Assembly: GCA_016286995.1 (NCBI GenBank)
Contig: JAEEVA010000005.1
Location: forward strand, 38,769 to 102,768
Origin: Prevotella sp.
GTDB taxonomy: Bacteria > Bacteroidota > Bacteroidia > Bacteroidales > Bacteroidaceae
DNA length: 64,000 nt
Reading direction: 5' to 3'
This document shows positions 26,407-35,701 of this stretch, one piece after another. The notes under the pieces were generated by a model that ran no database searches, was not told where the DNA came from, and was given only the letters and a program-made list of their open reading frames with translations. The position numbers and the translations under genes were made by a program. Every line of letters starts with the position of its first letter. The first letter of the stretch is position 1.

Positions 26407-28170
26407 TCATAGTGGCAATGTGACCTCAAAACGTGCGCCTGGACCTTCGTATGAGGTATCGAGGCGCACGTCACCGCCAAGACGACGGGCTACGGTGCGG
26501 CTGAACGAGAGGCCTAAGCCCAGTCCCTGCTTGAAGGTGTCAAGCTTGACGAAGCGTTCGAAGATGTGCTCTGCCTCATTGGCGGGTACGCCCTTGCCGT
26601 TGTCCTCAACGGTCACGACAAGTTGTACGGCCGTGGTGTGGGCACGCAAGATGATATGGCCGTCTGTCGGCGGCAGGTTCTTGTAGGCATTGTCCAACAG
26701 GGGTGTCAGGATGCGGCGCAGCTGTCCACCACTATACGGCAGGCTGAGGTTGCCTGATGCCTTGCTCTCGACGGTCAGCACACCGTCCGGTACATCGTCC
26801 TTCTGCAGAAAATCGGTCACCACGCGCTGCAGGGCGTCGTTGCACTTAACAGAACTCTCTTTGTCGCCGTCCTCGCCAAAACTGTCATTCGACAGTTCGA
26901 GCACTTCGTCAATCATCGTCGTAATGAGGTGGGTATTGTGAATCATGGCACTGGCAATGTTGTGACGGTCTTCCTTCGACACCTCGCTGTCGGGAGTGGC
27001 GAGTACCTGGGCAAAACCGCTAATGATGTTCAGGGGCGTGCGCACCTCGTGGCTGACATTCTGGATGAAGTCGGTCTTGACGCGGTCGGCTTCCAGCACA
27101 CGGCGGTAGGCTTTCTGAATCTCACGCAAATGGCGGCGACGGCTTTGCACGATGTATACCAGGGCTACCACCAGCAGCAACAGCAAGAGTGAGATGCCTA
27201 TCAGACCATAGAACCACATACGGTCCATGCGGCGCTCAGCCTCGTAGACTTTCAGCTCGTTCTGGATGCCTTCCATCGAGGCCGACAGGATGACGCTGTT
27301 GATGGAGTCGCTCTCGGCAGCACCTTTCTTCAGGGCTTCATAGGCTTCCTGCCATCTGCCGGCATCGGAGTAGATGTCGGCCATCGTCTCATAGGGATCG
27401 TCCTCGCTTGCAGAAGCCATCTTGATGGCCTCGTCGATTTGTCCCTGCTGAGCCAGATAGTAGGTGTCGAGTCGACGGCCATGAACCGACGAGAGACCTT
27501 GGGAAACGCCTTCCTTATAGGATTTGTAGCCTTCGAGGAAATGGGGGATGTCGCCCATCAGGTAGTAGGCCAGCGTGCGGCGCGTCTCGATGTCGAACAC
27601 ACGCTCGGGCGACGACTCATGGGCAATGGACAGTGCCTGGTCGATGAGTCGTAGTGCCTCCTGTGGATTCTCGTCGATGACAATATTCACCAGATTCATG
27701 TAGATGGGTGGCAGGCTCTCGGTATAGCCTTCCTGTTCCATGCGGCGTATCACCTCCCAGAAGCAGCGTTTAGCACTCTCCTTGTTGCCGCTGTAACGGT
27801 AGATATGGCCCATCATGTTCACAGCCATATACATCTCCTTATCAAGCTTCTTCTCCGCGAGTTCCTTGGAGAGCTGGGTGGCCAGTCTGTAGGCTTCGAA
27901 CACGTGCTGGCGGTTCAGTTGGAACACAATCTCGTTGCAGCGCTGGGTATAGTAGGCATGCAGATCGCCCTGTGTCAGCAGATAGCGCTCGAGGTCATAG
28001 ACTGCCTTCTCAAAGCGCACACTGTCACCGTCGTTAAAGGCGCGGTGCATGGAGTCGCGCAGTGTCAGGTACTCCTGCGAATCCTTGTATGCGGGTTCGT
28101 CATTGGCTGCCCGTGCTGCCGTAAACAGCAGGAGCAAAAGAATCATAGTCAGAAAGGCTCTCGTTTTCAT
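26407..28170 (-). CDS. TPR-containing sensor histidine kinase
   Basis: This 587-aa kinase has a signal/TM start, a helical TPR-like extracytoplasmic region (about 25-310), one TM helix (319-341), a short coiled coil, a HisKA domain with His374 in FIQNVSHEVRTPL, and an HATPase domain (N box LLDNAYKNLP, G1 VEDNGKGVP, G2 GLGLGLSFSRTVA). This layout is common in Bacteroidetes. It lies 33 nt downstream of the receiver/ATP-grasp gene on the same strand, with no DNA-binding response regulator nearby. Its probable phosphorelay partner is that neighbour; the signal is unknown. Confidence 0.88.
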   Translation of the reverse strand: MKTRAFLTMILLLLLFTAARAANDEPAYKDSQEYLTLRDSMHRAFNDGDSVRFEKAVYDLERYLLTQGDLHAYYTQRCNEIVFQLNRQHVFEAYRLATQLSKELAEKKLDKEMYMAVNMMGHIYRYSGNKESAKRCFWEVIRRMEQEGYTESLPPIYMNLVNIVIDENPQEALRLIDQALSIAHESSPERVFDIETRRTLAYYLMGDIPHFLEGYKSYKEGVSQGLSSVHGRRLDTYYLAQQGQIDEAIKMASASEDDPYETMADIYSDAGRWQEAYEALKKGAAESDSINSVILSASMEGIQNELKVYEAERRMDRMWFYGLIGISLLLLLLVVALVYIVQSRRRHLREIQKAYRRVLEADRVKTDFIQNVSHEVRTPLNIISGFAQVLATPDSEVSKEDRHNIASAMIHNTHLITTMIDEVLELSNDSFGEDGDKESSVKCNDALQRVVTDFLQKDDVPDGVLTVESKASGNLSLPYSGGQLRRILTPLLDNAYKNLPPTDGHIILRAHTTAVQLVVTVEDNGKGVPANEAEHIFERFVKLDTFKQGLGLGLSFSRTVARRLGGDVRLDTSYEGPGARFEVTLPL

Positions 28171-28203
28171 AGTTCTATATAGTTCACAGTTCTTAGTTCA
28201 TAG

Positions 28204-31200
28204 TTATTGCGGCAGCAGCACCACTCCGTGCTGCTTTTTACCATCCATCATGATCTTCAGCGGACGGTCGAAACGCACGTGGCGCACAAACTGGGTCTCC
28301 TCGACGGCGGGCATCTGGTCGAGAATGGCCGTCTGCAGCACACCGTCGCCAGTATAGGTATTGACCGTGAAGTAACCCACACCAAACGAAGTCAGGTTCT
28401 GGAAGAAGTGCGTACCCTGTGAGGGGTCGACGTGATAGTTCTTCAGACCGGCCTCGACAATGACGCGGGCGGCAGAGATATGCGGCCACTTGACGGGGAT
28501 GCCTAACCAGTAGTCGCTGGAGCCCCAGCGTCCGGGACCGATGAGCACGTAGTTCTTGTCGGCATCGAGGAAGCGGCGGTTGATCTCCTCTATCTCGGCG
28601 GCTATCTGCGGATTGTTCACCGCCGTGAAGTCGTCGCCGGCCTTGACATACACCACATCAACGACATCCTCGGAGATGCCGTGACCTAATGAGTTATGCG
28701 AACGCAGCAGACACTGCTCGTCGGGAATGACTGCCAGGTCCTCGTCCAACACCTGCTTGGAGTCGACGATAGGCCGGATCTGAAGCAGGTAGAAGTCACC
28801 ACTCGCACCGTCTGGAGCGAGGTTGCACGCCAGTTCTATCTCCACTGGCCGGCGCATCTCCTCGGCACCATACTTCTGAGCCAGCTGCAGGATTTCGGGC
28901 AATGGGAAGATACCGTACTGCAGAACGCCAGCGAACGAGATGACTTTGCGGCCACCCTCGTAGATGCCGTCGCGAATAATCTGGTCCACAGGGTCGTAGG
29001 TCGATGCAATACCCTGCAGCGACTGGTCCTTGTCGGCTTCTTTGACACGGAGGTTCAGGATATTGAAGCCGTCGTCGACGGAGAAGGCGGGTAAACCGCC
29101 TTCCGCATTTTCCCCGGCGGGTCGCATGTCCAAAGCATAGAAGCGCGTCTGCGTTTCCTTCAGTGCCGTGTCCATCTCCGACATCTGCAGCACCTGCTTG
29201 GGGTGGTAGGGACTGACACGCAGCGTCTGGCCACCGTCAACGATATATTTGCCCAGGCCGAGAGCCAGCGAGGCGATGCCCTCTTCGGCCAGCTCGTCGC
29301 CGATGGGATAGTAGTTCAGCGAGCGCAGCACACCCGAGAACGTCGGGTAGAAGCGCGTGCCGTACTGTTTGCCGACAACCTCCTGCAGGATAACGGCCAT
29401 CTTCTCCTGGTCGATGACATTCGACGTCGCCGTCATATAGGCCTTCGAGTCCTTATAGTACACCGAGGCATAGACGCCCTTGATGGCACAAGCCACCATG
29501 CGCAGCATTTCGTACTTGTCGTCTAAATACGGTACCATATAAGTGGAATAGATGCCGGCAAAGGGCTGGTAATGCGAGTCTTCGAGCAGCGAACTGGAGC
29601 GCACGGCAATGGGTGCGTTGATGGCTTCGAAGAAGGTGAAGAAGTCGGCTATCAGCGCATCGGGCAGCTGCGCCTTCATGAAGTGCTGCAGGATTTCCTC
29701 GTCGGGGGCGTCGCTCAGGGCAATACCCCACAGGTTATTCTCGTCCATGAACTGATCGAAGAAATCGGTACAGAGCACAACGGTCTTGGGAATCTGCACG
29801 GTGGCATTCTCAAACTGGTTCAGCTCGGGATGGCGCTTAATAATATTATCAAGGAACGCGAGGCCACGGCCCTTGCCACCTAATGAACCTTCGCCGATGC
29901 GGGCGAAGTGGGCAAAGCGGTCGAACTTCAGACGGTCGAAGACGGCCACGACGCCGATGTTCTTCATGCGGCGGTACTGCACGATGGCGTCGAAGATAAT
30001 CTGTCGGTGGGCGTCCAGGTCCTGCAGCTTGTGCCACGTGACGGTCTTCAGAAACTGGCTGACGGGGAAGATGGCACGGGCACAGAGCCAGCGGCTCATG
30101 TTGTTGCGTGACACATGGTACTGAAACGAGTCGGCAGGAATCTTGAAGATGTTATCCTGCAACTCTTTCAGCGAATGGACACGTGCCACCTCTTCCTTTG
30201 TCTTGGGGTCGCGGAAGATGAAGTCGCCGAAACCCATGTGTTCCTCAATGAGCTTGCGCAGGTCGACATTCATCTTCTTCGAATTCTTGTCGACGAAATG
30301 GAAGTGCTCGGCCTCGGCCTTCGCCTTGTTCTGAATCTCCGAGCTCTGCAGAATGAGCGGAACATACTCGTCGCGTTTGCGGATCTCTCGCAACAGCTTC
30401 AAGCCTGCTTCCGGGTCACCCTCCTCGACGTGCGCCAAACGGCCGTTCACACCCTTCATCGGGAAGCGCGTATCACTGATGACACCCAACACGTTGTCCG
30501 GGTACATCTCATACCAGTGGATAGCCTCCTCGTAGGTCGTGGCCAGCACCACCTTCGGACGGCCTCGCTTGCGCTGGGCGGCAGCGTGGGGGTTCAGGGC
30601 CTCGGTAGAAAAATTCTTCGACTGTGCCAGAATGTAGTTATACAGGTTCGGCAGCACCGAGGAGTAGAAGCGGATGTTGTCCTCGACGAGCAGTATCATC
30701 TGCACGCCAGCCTCCTTGATATCGTGCTCGATGTTCATCTGGTCCTCAATGAGCTTGATGATGCTCAGGATGAGGTTCGTATTGCCTAACCAGCAGAACA
30801 CGTAGTCGAAAATGGTCATGTCCTCGTTCTCGATGCGCTTGGTGATGCCGTGCGAGAAAGGCGTCAGCACCACACACGGCACGTAGGGTGCCATCTGCTT
30901 CACGTCGCGAGCTACGGCAAAGGCGTCGTTGTCGGCCGTACCGGGCATACAGATGACCAGGTCGATGTCGGTCGATGCCAGTACCTCGTTGGCCTCCTCC
31001 GTCGTCGACACCTGCGTGAACGTCGGGGGATAGCGCATTCCCAGTTCCGAGTATTCGTCAAACAGCTTCTCGTCGATACGTCCGTCGTCCTCCAGCATGA
31101 AGGCATCGTACGGGTTGGCTACTATCAGCACATGAAAAATGCGTCGTGTCATCAGATTGACGAACGACACATCCTTCAACAAGAAATTATTGAATTCCTG

Positions 31201-31224
31201 AGGAATCGTTACATTCTGCTCCAT
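28204..31224 (-). CDS. Receiver-domain protein with PEP/pyruvate-binding ATP-grasp domain
   Basis: This 1006-aa protein starts with a degenerate receiver-like domain (about 30-160; VICMPG in place of the phospho-Asp loop). A complete receiver domain follows (about 175-330) with acidic pair Glu181/Asp182, phospho-acceptor Asp251 (ISDTRF), Ser294 and Lys313. The PPDK_N-type ATP-grasp domain follows (EGSLGGKGRGLAFLDNI, IAVRSSSLLEDS, LLQIRPIV). A C-terminal part with GPGRWGSSDYWLGIPV replaces the usual phosphohistidine and TIM-barrel domains, so it is not a full PEP synthase. ATG 31224 follows a TAATTTTGC promoter (31232-31240). Confidence 0.8.
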   Translation of the reverse strand: MEQNVTIPQEFNNFLLKDVSFVNLMTRRIFHVLIVANPYDAFMLEDDGRIDEKLFDEYSELGMRYPPTFTQVSTTEEANEVLASTDIDLVICMPGTADNDAFAVARDVKQMAPYVPCVVLTPFSHGITKRIENEDMTIFDYVFCWLGNTNLILSIIKLIEDQMNIEHDIKEAGVQMILLVEDNIRFYSSVLPNLYNYILAQSKNFSTEALNPHAAAQRKRGRPKVVLATTYEEAIHWYEMYPDNVLGVISDTRFPMKGVNGRLAHVEEGDPEAGLKLLREIRKRDEYVPLILQSSEIQNKAKAEAEHFHFVDKNSKKMNVDLRKLIEEHMGFGDFIFRDPKTKEEVARVHSLKELQDNIFKIPADSFQYHVSRNNMSRWLCARAIFPVSQFLKTVTWHKLQDLDAHRQIIFDAIVQYRRMKNIGVVAVFDRLKFDRFAHFARIGEGSLGGKGRGLAFLDNIIKRHPELNQFENATVQIPKTVVLCTDFFDQFMDENNLWGIALSDAPDEEILQHFMKAQLPDALIADFFTFFEAINAPIAVRSSSLLEDSHYQPFAGIYSTYMVPYLDDKYEMLRMVACAIKGVYASVYYKDSKAYMTATSNVIDQEKMAVILQEVVGKQYGTRFYPTFSGVLRSLNYYPIGDELAEEGIASLALGLGKYIVDGGQTLRVSPYHPKQVLQMSEMDTALKETQTRFYALDMRPAGENAEGGLPAFSVDDGFNILNLRVKEADKDQSLQGIASTYDPVDQIIRDGIYEGGRKVISFAGVLQYGIFPLPEILQLAQKYGAEEMRRPVEIELACNLAPDGASGDFYLLQIRPIVDSKQVLDEDLAVIPDEQCLLRSHNSLGHGISEDVVDVVYVKAGDDFTAVNNPQIAAEIEEINRRFLDADKNYVLIGPGRWGSSDYWLGIPVKWPHISAARVIVEAGLKNYHVDPSQGTHFFQNLTSFGVGYFTVNTYTGDGVLQTAILDQMPAVEETQFVRHVRFDRPLKIMMDGKKQHGVVLLPQ

Positions 31225-31231
31225 CTCGTGT

Positions 31232-31240
31232 GCAAAATTA
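31232..31240 (-). promoter_or_regulatory. -7 promoter box for the receiver/ATP-grasp and kinase genes
   Basis: Minus-strand TAATTTTGC lies 7 nt upstream of ATG 31224, giving a very short leader. Confidence 0.55.
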
Positions 31241-31564
31241 CAAATTAGTCTGGAAAACACCAAATTTTTCAGAGCGAAAATATCAAAGCCCTCTGACTCG
31301 TTGAAGACTTCGGCTGCGAAATGTACCTTTTTTCTAATCAGGAAAGAGGTTGGTGCAGGACGCTACCAACCTCTACAAAATAAAAAGATAAGCATTATCA
31401 ATACTACTTATCGCGGGCAAAATTAAGGATAATACCTGGAATAAGCAAATTTTTCGACGGCTTTTTTCAGTTTTACGGCTTTTTTTTGTAATTTTGCAAC
31501 GTGAACGTTACGAGAACGGGGTTACTCCGTCTATATATAAACGAACTACTTAAGCAAATTGGAA
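31241..31564. other. Divergent intergenic region between the receiver/ATP-grasp and pectinase genes
   Basis: About 320 nt without a gene. It holds a stem-loop at 31345-31374 (AGAGGTTGGT with ACCAACCTCT, 10-nt loop) without a T tail in either direction, and a plus-strand box TAATTTTGC at 31489-31497 for the pectinase operon. Nothing else convincing is seen. Confidence 0.6.
31489..31497 (+). promoter_or_regulatory. -7 promoter box for the pectinase operon
   Basis: TAATTTTGC matches TAnnTTTG and leaves a leader of roughly 60 nt before ATG 31565. Confidence 0.55.
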
Positions 31565-34237
31565 ATGAAGAGACTTTTACAAACCGCGATGCTCCTCGCT
31601 ATCACTCTATGCTTACAGGCCCAAGGCTGGAACGAGCAGGAATACAGGCAGATAGAGCAGAGCATCCGTGTGCCGCAGTTTGCACAGAAGGACTACGTGA
31701 TTACCAAGTACGGTGCAAAGGCCAAGAGCCTAGAGGCAAAAGACAGAAAAAAAGAGGCTGCCAAGAATCAGAAGGCCATACAGAAAGCCATTGACAAATG
31801 CTCGCAGAAGGGTGGCGGACGGGTCGTTGTGCCTGCCGGCCAGCATTTCCTGACGGCTGCCATCCACCTGAAGAGCGGTGTAAACCTCGTCGTCGAGGAC
31901 GGTGCCGTACTGGAGTTTGCCTTCGAACCGGACCTCTACCCTATCGTACCGACACGCTGGGAGGGACTGGACTGCTGGAACCTCTCGTCGCTGATCTATG
32001 CCTATCAGGCGCACGACATCGCCATCACCGGCCGTGGCACCATCGACGGTGGCGGCTCGAAAGAAACATGGTGGCCGTGGGTGAGTGCCAAGAAGTTCGG
32101 TTTCAAGGAGGGTATGACCGTCCACCAGTGGAAGGAGACCAGCCGACCGTACCTGCTGAAGGCTGCCGAGGACGGCATCGACATGGACCAGCGCCGCTTC
32201 GGACCGCAAGACGGTCTGCGACCGCAGATGATTAACCTGAACCAGTGTGAGGGCATCCTCATCGAGGACGTCACCCTGCTACGTTCACCGTTCTGGGTCA
32301 TCCATCCCCTGCTGTCGACGGACGTCACCGTGCGTCGCGTACATATTAATAATGAGGGTCCCAACGGTGACGGCTGCGACCCGGAAAGCTGCGACCGCGT
32401 GCTGATTGAGGACTGCTACTTCAATACGGGCGACGACTGCATAGCCATCAAGAGCGGTCGCAACAACGACGGTCGTGAGGGCGGACAAGGACGCTTTGCC
32501 GGACGGCCTTCGAAGAACATCATCATCCGAGGCTGCAAGATGCAGAACGGTCACGGCGGCGTGGTCATCGGCTCGGAAATCAGCGGTGGCTGCCAGAATG
32601 TGTATGCCGAGAACTGCGAGATGGACTCTCCCTCGCTGGACCGTGTGCTCCGTATCAAGACCAATTCGTGTCGTGGCGGCATCATCGAGAACATCAATAT
32701 GCGTAACATCACCGTCGGCCAGTGTGGCGAGGCCGTGCTGAAAATCAATACCGACTACGAGCCGCGCGAGGTGTGCTGCCGTGGCTTCTACCCCACCGTG
32801 CGCAACGTGACGATGGAGAACGTGACTTGCCAGAAGTCGAAATACGGCGTGATGATTGTGGGTTACGACGACGAGAAGCTGGCCAATACCATCACGGACA
32901 TCACCGTCAGGAACTGTCAGTTCGATGGTGTGCAGGACAAGCCCATCAACCAGATTGGCCGTGCACAGAACATCGTGTACGACAACCTCACCATCAACGG
33001 CTCGCTGGTGTTGCAGAATCCACCCTACAAGCACTACTCGGAGTGGCTGACCTACTCGGAAATGAAACGCGTGCCAAAGTCGTACCTGCTCGATTTCTCG
33101 GACAAGCCCAAATGGAGCTATGTGATGGGCATTGAGCTGGAAGGCATGCTCGACACCTATCTGCGCTACGGCGGCGAGGACATACGCCGTTATTGTCAGG
33201 AGTACACCGACACGATGATCAACAGCCGGGGCGACATCCGCGGGTTCAACATCCTGGACTATAACCTCGACAACCTGCGTACAGGACATTTCGTGACCCG
33301 TATGTACCAGAAATGGCCTGAGGAAAAGAACCTGCTGGCCATGCAGCTGATGATGAAACAGATGCAGGACCAGCCACGCACGCTGAACGACGGTGTATTC
33401 TGGCACAAGGCCGTCTATGCCTATCAGGTGTGGCTCGACGGTATCTTCATGGGCCTGCCGTTCCGTGTGTTGACGGCTCCCATCACCAACCCCAACAGCA
33501 AGAAGGCCGTCAATGCCATCTACGACGATGCCGTGAACCAGCTGAAAGTGACCTACCAGCGTACCCTCGACCCCAAGACCGGACTGAACCGTCATGCCTA
33601 CGACGAGACACGCCACACCTTCTGGGCAGACCAAGAAACGGGTCTCTCGCAGCATTGCTGGGGACGTGCACAGGGCTGGTATACGATGGCGCTCATCGAG
33701 GTGCTCGACGCACTGCCAGAGGACTATGCGTGGCGCTCGGTGGTGACTGACCTACTGCAAAAAGACCTTGACGCCATCCTGAAATGGCAGGACAAGAAGA
33801 CGGGCTTGTGGTATCAGGTAATGGACTCGCCCGACCGCGAAGGAAACTACCTGGAAAGTACGTGTTCGTCGATGTTCGCCTACGCCCTGCTAAAAGCCTA
33901 CCGCAAAGGCTATGTCAGCCAGAAATACCGCGATGCAGGCATCAAGGCCTACAAGGGCATCATCAACAACTTCATCCAGGTACACCCCGACAAGACCATC
34001 TCGCTGACGCGCTGCTGCAGCGTAGCCGGACTGGGTCCTGCTGCTACATTCGAGGTGAAAGCCGCTATGAAACAGGTGAATCCGAAGGGTACCGTCAAGG
34101 AGAACACCAAGCGCGACGGTTCGTTCGAATACTACCTCTCTGAACCTATCCGTGCCAACGACGCCAAGGGTGTCGGACCGTTCATCTGGGCTTCGCTGGA
34201 AATGGAAATGCTGGGATATACGACGGAGAATATGTAA
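31565..34237 (+). CDS. GH28 polygalacturonase fused to GH105 unsaturated glycuronyl hydrolase
   Basis: This 890-aa secreted protein has a signal peptide (MKRLLQTAMLLAITLCLQAQ) and two catalytic modules. Residues about 35-480 form a GH28 beta-helix with NGDGCDPESC, TGDDCIAIKSG, NGHGGVVIGSE and RIKTNS, the four GH28 catalytic motifs. Residues about 515-890 form an (alpha/alpha)6 GH105 domain with GLNRHAYD, HTFWADQETGLSQHCWGRAQGW and SLTRCCSVAG. The pair would hydrolyse polygalacturonan or rhamnogalacturonan and remove unsaturated ends made by the lyases next to it. It heads an operon with PL1. Confidence 0.9.
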   Translation: MKRLLQTAMLLAITLCLQAQGWNEQEYRQIEQSIRVPQFAQKDYVITKYGAKAKSLEAKDRKKEAAKNQKAIQKAIDKCSQKGGGRVVVPAGQHFLTAAIHLKSGVNLVVEDGAVLEFAFEPDLYPIVPTRWEGLDCWNLSSLIYAYQAHDIAITGRGTIDGGGSKETWWPWVSAKKFGFKEGMTVHQWKETSRPYLLKAAEDGIDMDQRRFGPQDGLRPQMINLNQCEGILIEDVTLLRSPFWVIHPLLSTDVTVRRVHINNEGPNGDGCDPESCDRVLIEDCYFNTGDDCIAIKSGRNNDGREGGQGRFAGRPSKNIIIRGCKMQNGHGGVVIGSEISGGCQNVYAENCEMDSPSLDRVLRIKTNSCRGGIIENINMRNITVGQCGEAVLKINTDYEPREVCCRGFYPTVRNVTMENVTCQKSKYGVMIVGYDDEKLANTITDITVRNCQFDGVQDKPINQIGRAQNIVYDNLTINGSLVLQNPPYKHYSEWLTYSEMKRVPKSYLLDFSDKPKWSYVMGIELEGMLDTYLRYGGEDIRRYCQEYTDTMINSRGDIRGFNILDYNLDNLRTGHFVTRMYQKWPEEKNLLAMQLMMKQMQDQPRTLNDGVFWHKAVYAYQVWLDGIFMGLPFRVLTAPITNPNSKKAVNAIYDDAVNQLKVTYQRTLDPKTGLNRHAYDETRHTFWADQETGLSQHCWGRAQGWYTMALIEVLDALPEDYAWRSVVTDLLQKDLDAILKWQDKKTGLWYQVMDSPDREGNYLESTCSSMFAYALLKAYRKGYVSQKYRDAGIKAYKGIINNFIQVHPDKTISLTRCCSVAGLGPAATFEVKAAMKQVNPKGTVKENTKRDGSFEYYLSEPIRANDAKGVGPFIWASLEMEMLGYTTENM

Positions 34238-34270
34238 GAAGTAAGAGGTAAGAAGTAAGAGATAAGAAGT
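34232..34270 (+). repeat. AGTAAGA tandem repeat between GH28-GH105 and PL1
   Basis: AAGAAGT/AAGAGGT/AAGAGAT units fill the 33-nt gap; no separate promoter is seen, so PL1 is likely cotranscribed. Confidence 0.7.
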
Positions 34271-35632
34271 ATGAAAAAATATTTATTGAGTTTAGTGACT
34301 TTGGCCGTCACGATGACGGCTGTCGCTCAGGATTATGACCTGAATAAGCCATTCGGCTTCTGTACAGTTTCATCGCGTACTGACGCGAGCAGTACCTATA
34401 ACTGCAAAGGTGGCGGCTGCTACACCTATCCTGTACCAACTGATTTCACGGGCACGGTGAAGGTGCTCACCTCCAACGGTCCTGATGCCGACATGAAGAG
34501 TACGATAGCCAATGCCATCAAGCAGAACAACGTGGTCGTCCTGGACGGCTCGAACGGCGACTTCATCGTATCGAGCAACGTGGGTATCACCAGCAGCAAC
34601 AAGACCATCATCGGCATTAACAATGCACGCATTTGCACCAGATGGTATGTGACGCAGGAGATTAAGGATGCGCTCGATGCTGCCGGCGTACCCAGCATGA
34701 GCACCAGCAGCGGCGGAGGCACCCTGCCAAACGGACAAAGCGTGAACGAGGAGGCCGAATACAACACACGCAGGATTATCATGGAACTGACGGGCGACCA
34801 GAGCGAGAGCTATCGCAATTCGGGCTGTCTGAGTCTGTCAGGTGCCAAAAACATCATCATCCGCAACATCACTTTCGTAGGTCCTGGCTCTATCGACGTG
34901 GGTGGCAGCGACCTGATTTCATTCACCAACGGCGCCAAGAACTGCTGGGTGGACCACTGTGCATTCCAGGACGGTATGGACGGTAATTTCGACATTACAC
35001 AGAAGTCGGACTTCAACACCGTCAGCTGGTGTACCTTCAGCTACACCGACCGTTCGTACATGCACCAAAACACCAACCTCATCGGCAGCAGCGACAGCGA
35101 GACTACAGGCTTTCTGAATACCACCTTCGCCTTCAATTGGTGGGGTACTGGCTGCAAGCAACGTATGCCGATGGCCCGTGTGGGCAAGATTCACATGCTG
35201 AACAACTATTTCAGCTGCAAGAATTCCAGCAACTGCATCAACCCACGTAAGAACTCGGAATTCCTTATCGAGGGCAACTACTTCGACTCAGGCGTGAAGC
35301 GTTTCTACAAAAGCGACGGTGCCACAGCGGTAACTTGGGCTGCAAGCAACCATCACGTAGAAAACAACTCGCTGGGGAATCTCAACTCATTCGGCAACAC
35401 TGTCACCGTACCCTACGACTACACCATAGCTGCTGCCGGCGACGTGCCAGCAACCGTACAGGCTATGGCTGGAGCCACGCTGACCTTCGACGATGACCCT
35501 TCAGGCATCATGAATATCAGCAACGAAGCAACTAAAAATGACCCTAAGATATACAATCTTAAGGGCCAGTGTGTCGATAGCCACTACAAGGGCATCGTGA
35601 TTGTAAACGGTAAAAAGGTACTGAATAAATAA
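34271..35632 (+). CDS. Pectate lyase, polysaccharide lyase family 1
   Basis: This 453-aa secreted lyase cleaves polygalacturonate by beta-elimination. A signal peptide ending AVAQ is followed by a right-handed beta-helix with the PL1 signatures NIIIRNITFVGPG, CWVDHCAFQDGMDGNFDI and QRMPMARVGKIHMLNNYF. The C-terminal segment YNLKGQCVDSHYKGIVIVN and basic end is the shared Prevotella tag. It follows the GH28-GH105 gene after 33 nt and ends at a hairpin shared with the convergent PL9 gene. Confidence 0.92.
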   Translation: MKKYLLSLVTLAVTMTAVAQDYDLNKPFGFCTVSSRTDASSTYNCKGGGCYTYPVPTDFTGTVKVLTSNGPDADMKSTIANAIKQNNVVVLDGSNGDFIVSSNVGITSSNKTIIGINNARICTRWYVTQEIKDALDAAGVPSMSTSSGGGTLPNGQSVNEEAEYNTRRIIMELTGDQSESYRNSGCLSLSGAKNIIIRNITFVGPGSIDVGGSDLISFTNGAKNCWVDHCAFQDGMDGNFDITQKSDFNTVSWCTFSYTDRSYMHQNTNLIGSSDSETTGFLNTTFAFNWWGTGCKQRMPMARVGKIHMLNNYFSCKNSSNCINPRKNSEFLIEGNYFDSGVKRFYKSDGATAVTWAASNHHVENNSLGNLNSFGNTVTVPYDYTIAAAGDVPATVQAMAGATLTFDDDPSGIMNISNEATKNDPKIYNLKGQCVDSHYKGIVIVNGKKVLNK

Positions 35633-35648
35633 ATGAGTAGACAATAAG

Positions 35649-35688
35649 AGCCGTCCCTTCTGTGTCAAAATGCACGGAAGGGACGGCT
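35649..35688. terminator. Bidirectional terminator hairpin between PL1 and PL9
   Basis: AGCCGTCCCTTC pairs with GAAGGGACGGCT, extended by GTG/CAC, around an 8-nt loop, between convergent stop codons. A/T-rich flanks on both sides suggest use in both directions. Confidence 0.75.
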
Positions 35689-35701
35689 ATTATTATGCAT
35701 C

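Noticed and set aside
25401..26480. A 359-codon frame antisense to the GH5 gene
   Set aside because: The GH5 frame has a signal peptide and catalytic motifs; the antisense frame is low-complexity Val/Leu/Gly.
28204..31224. Complete PEP synthase or pyruvate phosphate dikinase
   Set aside because: The typical phosphohistidine motif and the C-terminal TIM barrel are not recognisable; only the ATP-grasp part is clear.
31345..31374. Transcription terminator in the divergent gap
   Set aside because: The stem has no T run in either direction and lies between two promoters, so it is listed only as a stem-loop.
32285..33655. A 456-codon frame antisense to the GH28-GH105 gene
   Set aside because: It is a shadow of GC-rich codon use in the real gene; no start signal and no domain resemblance.
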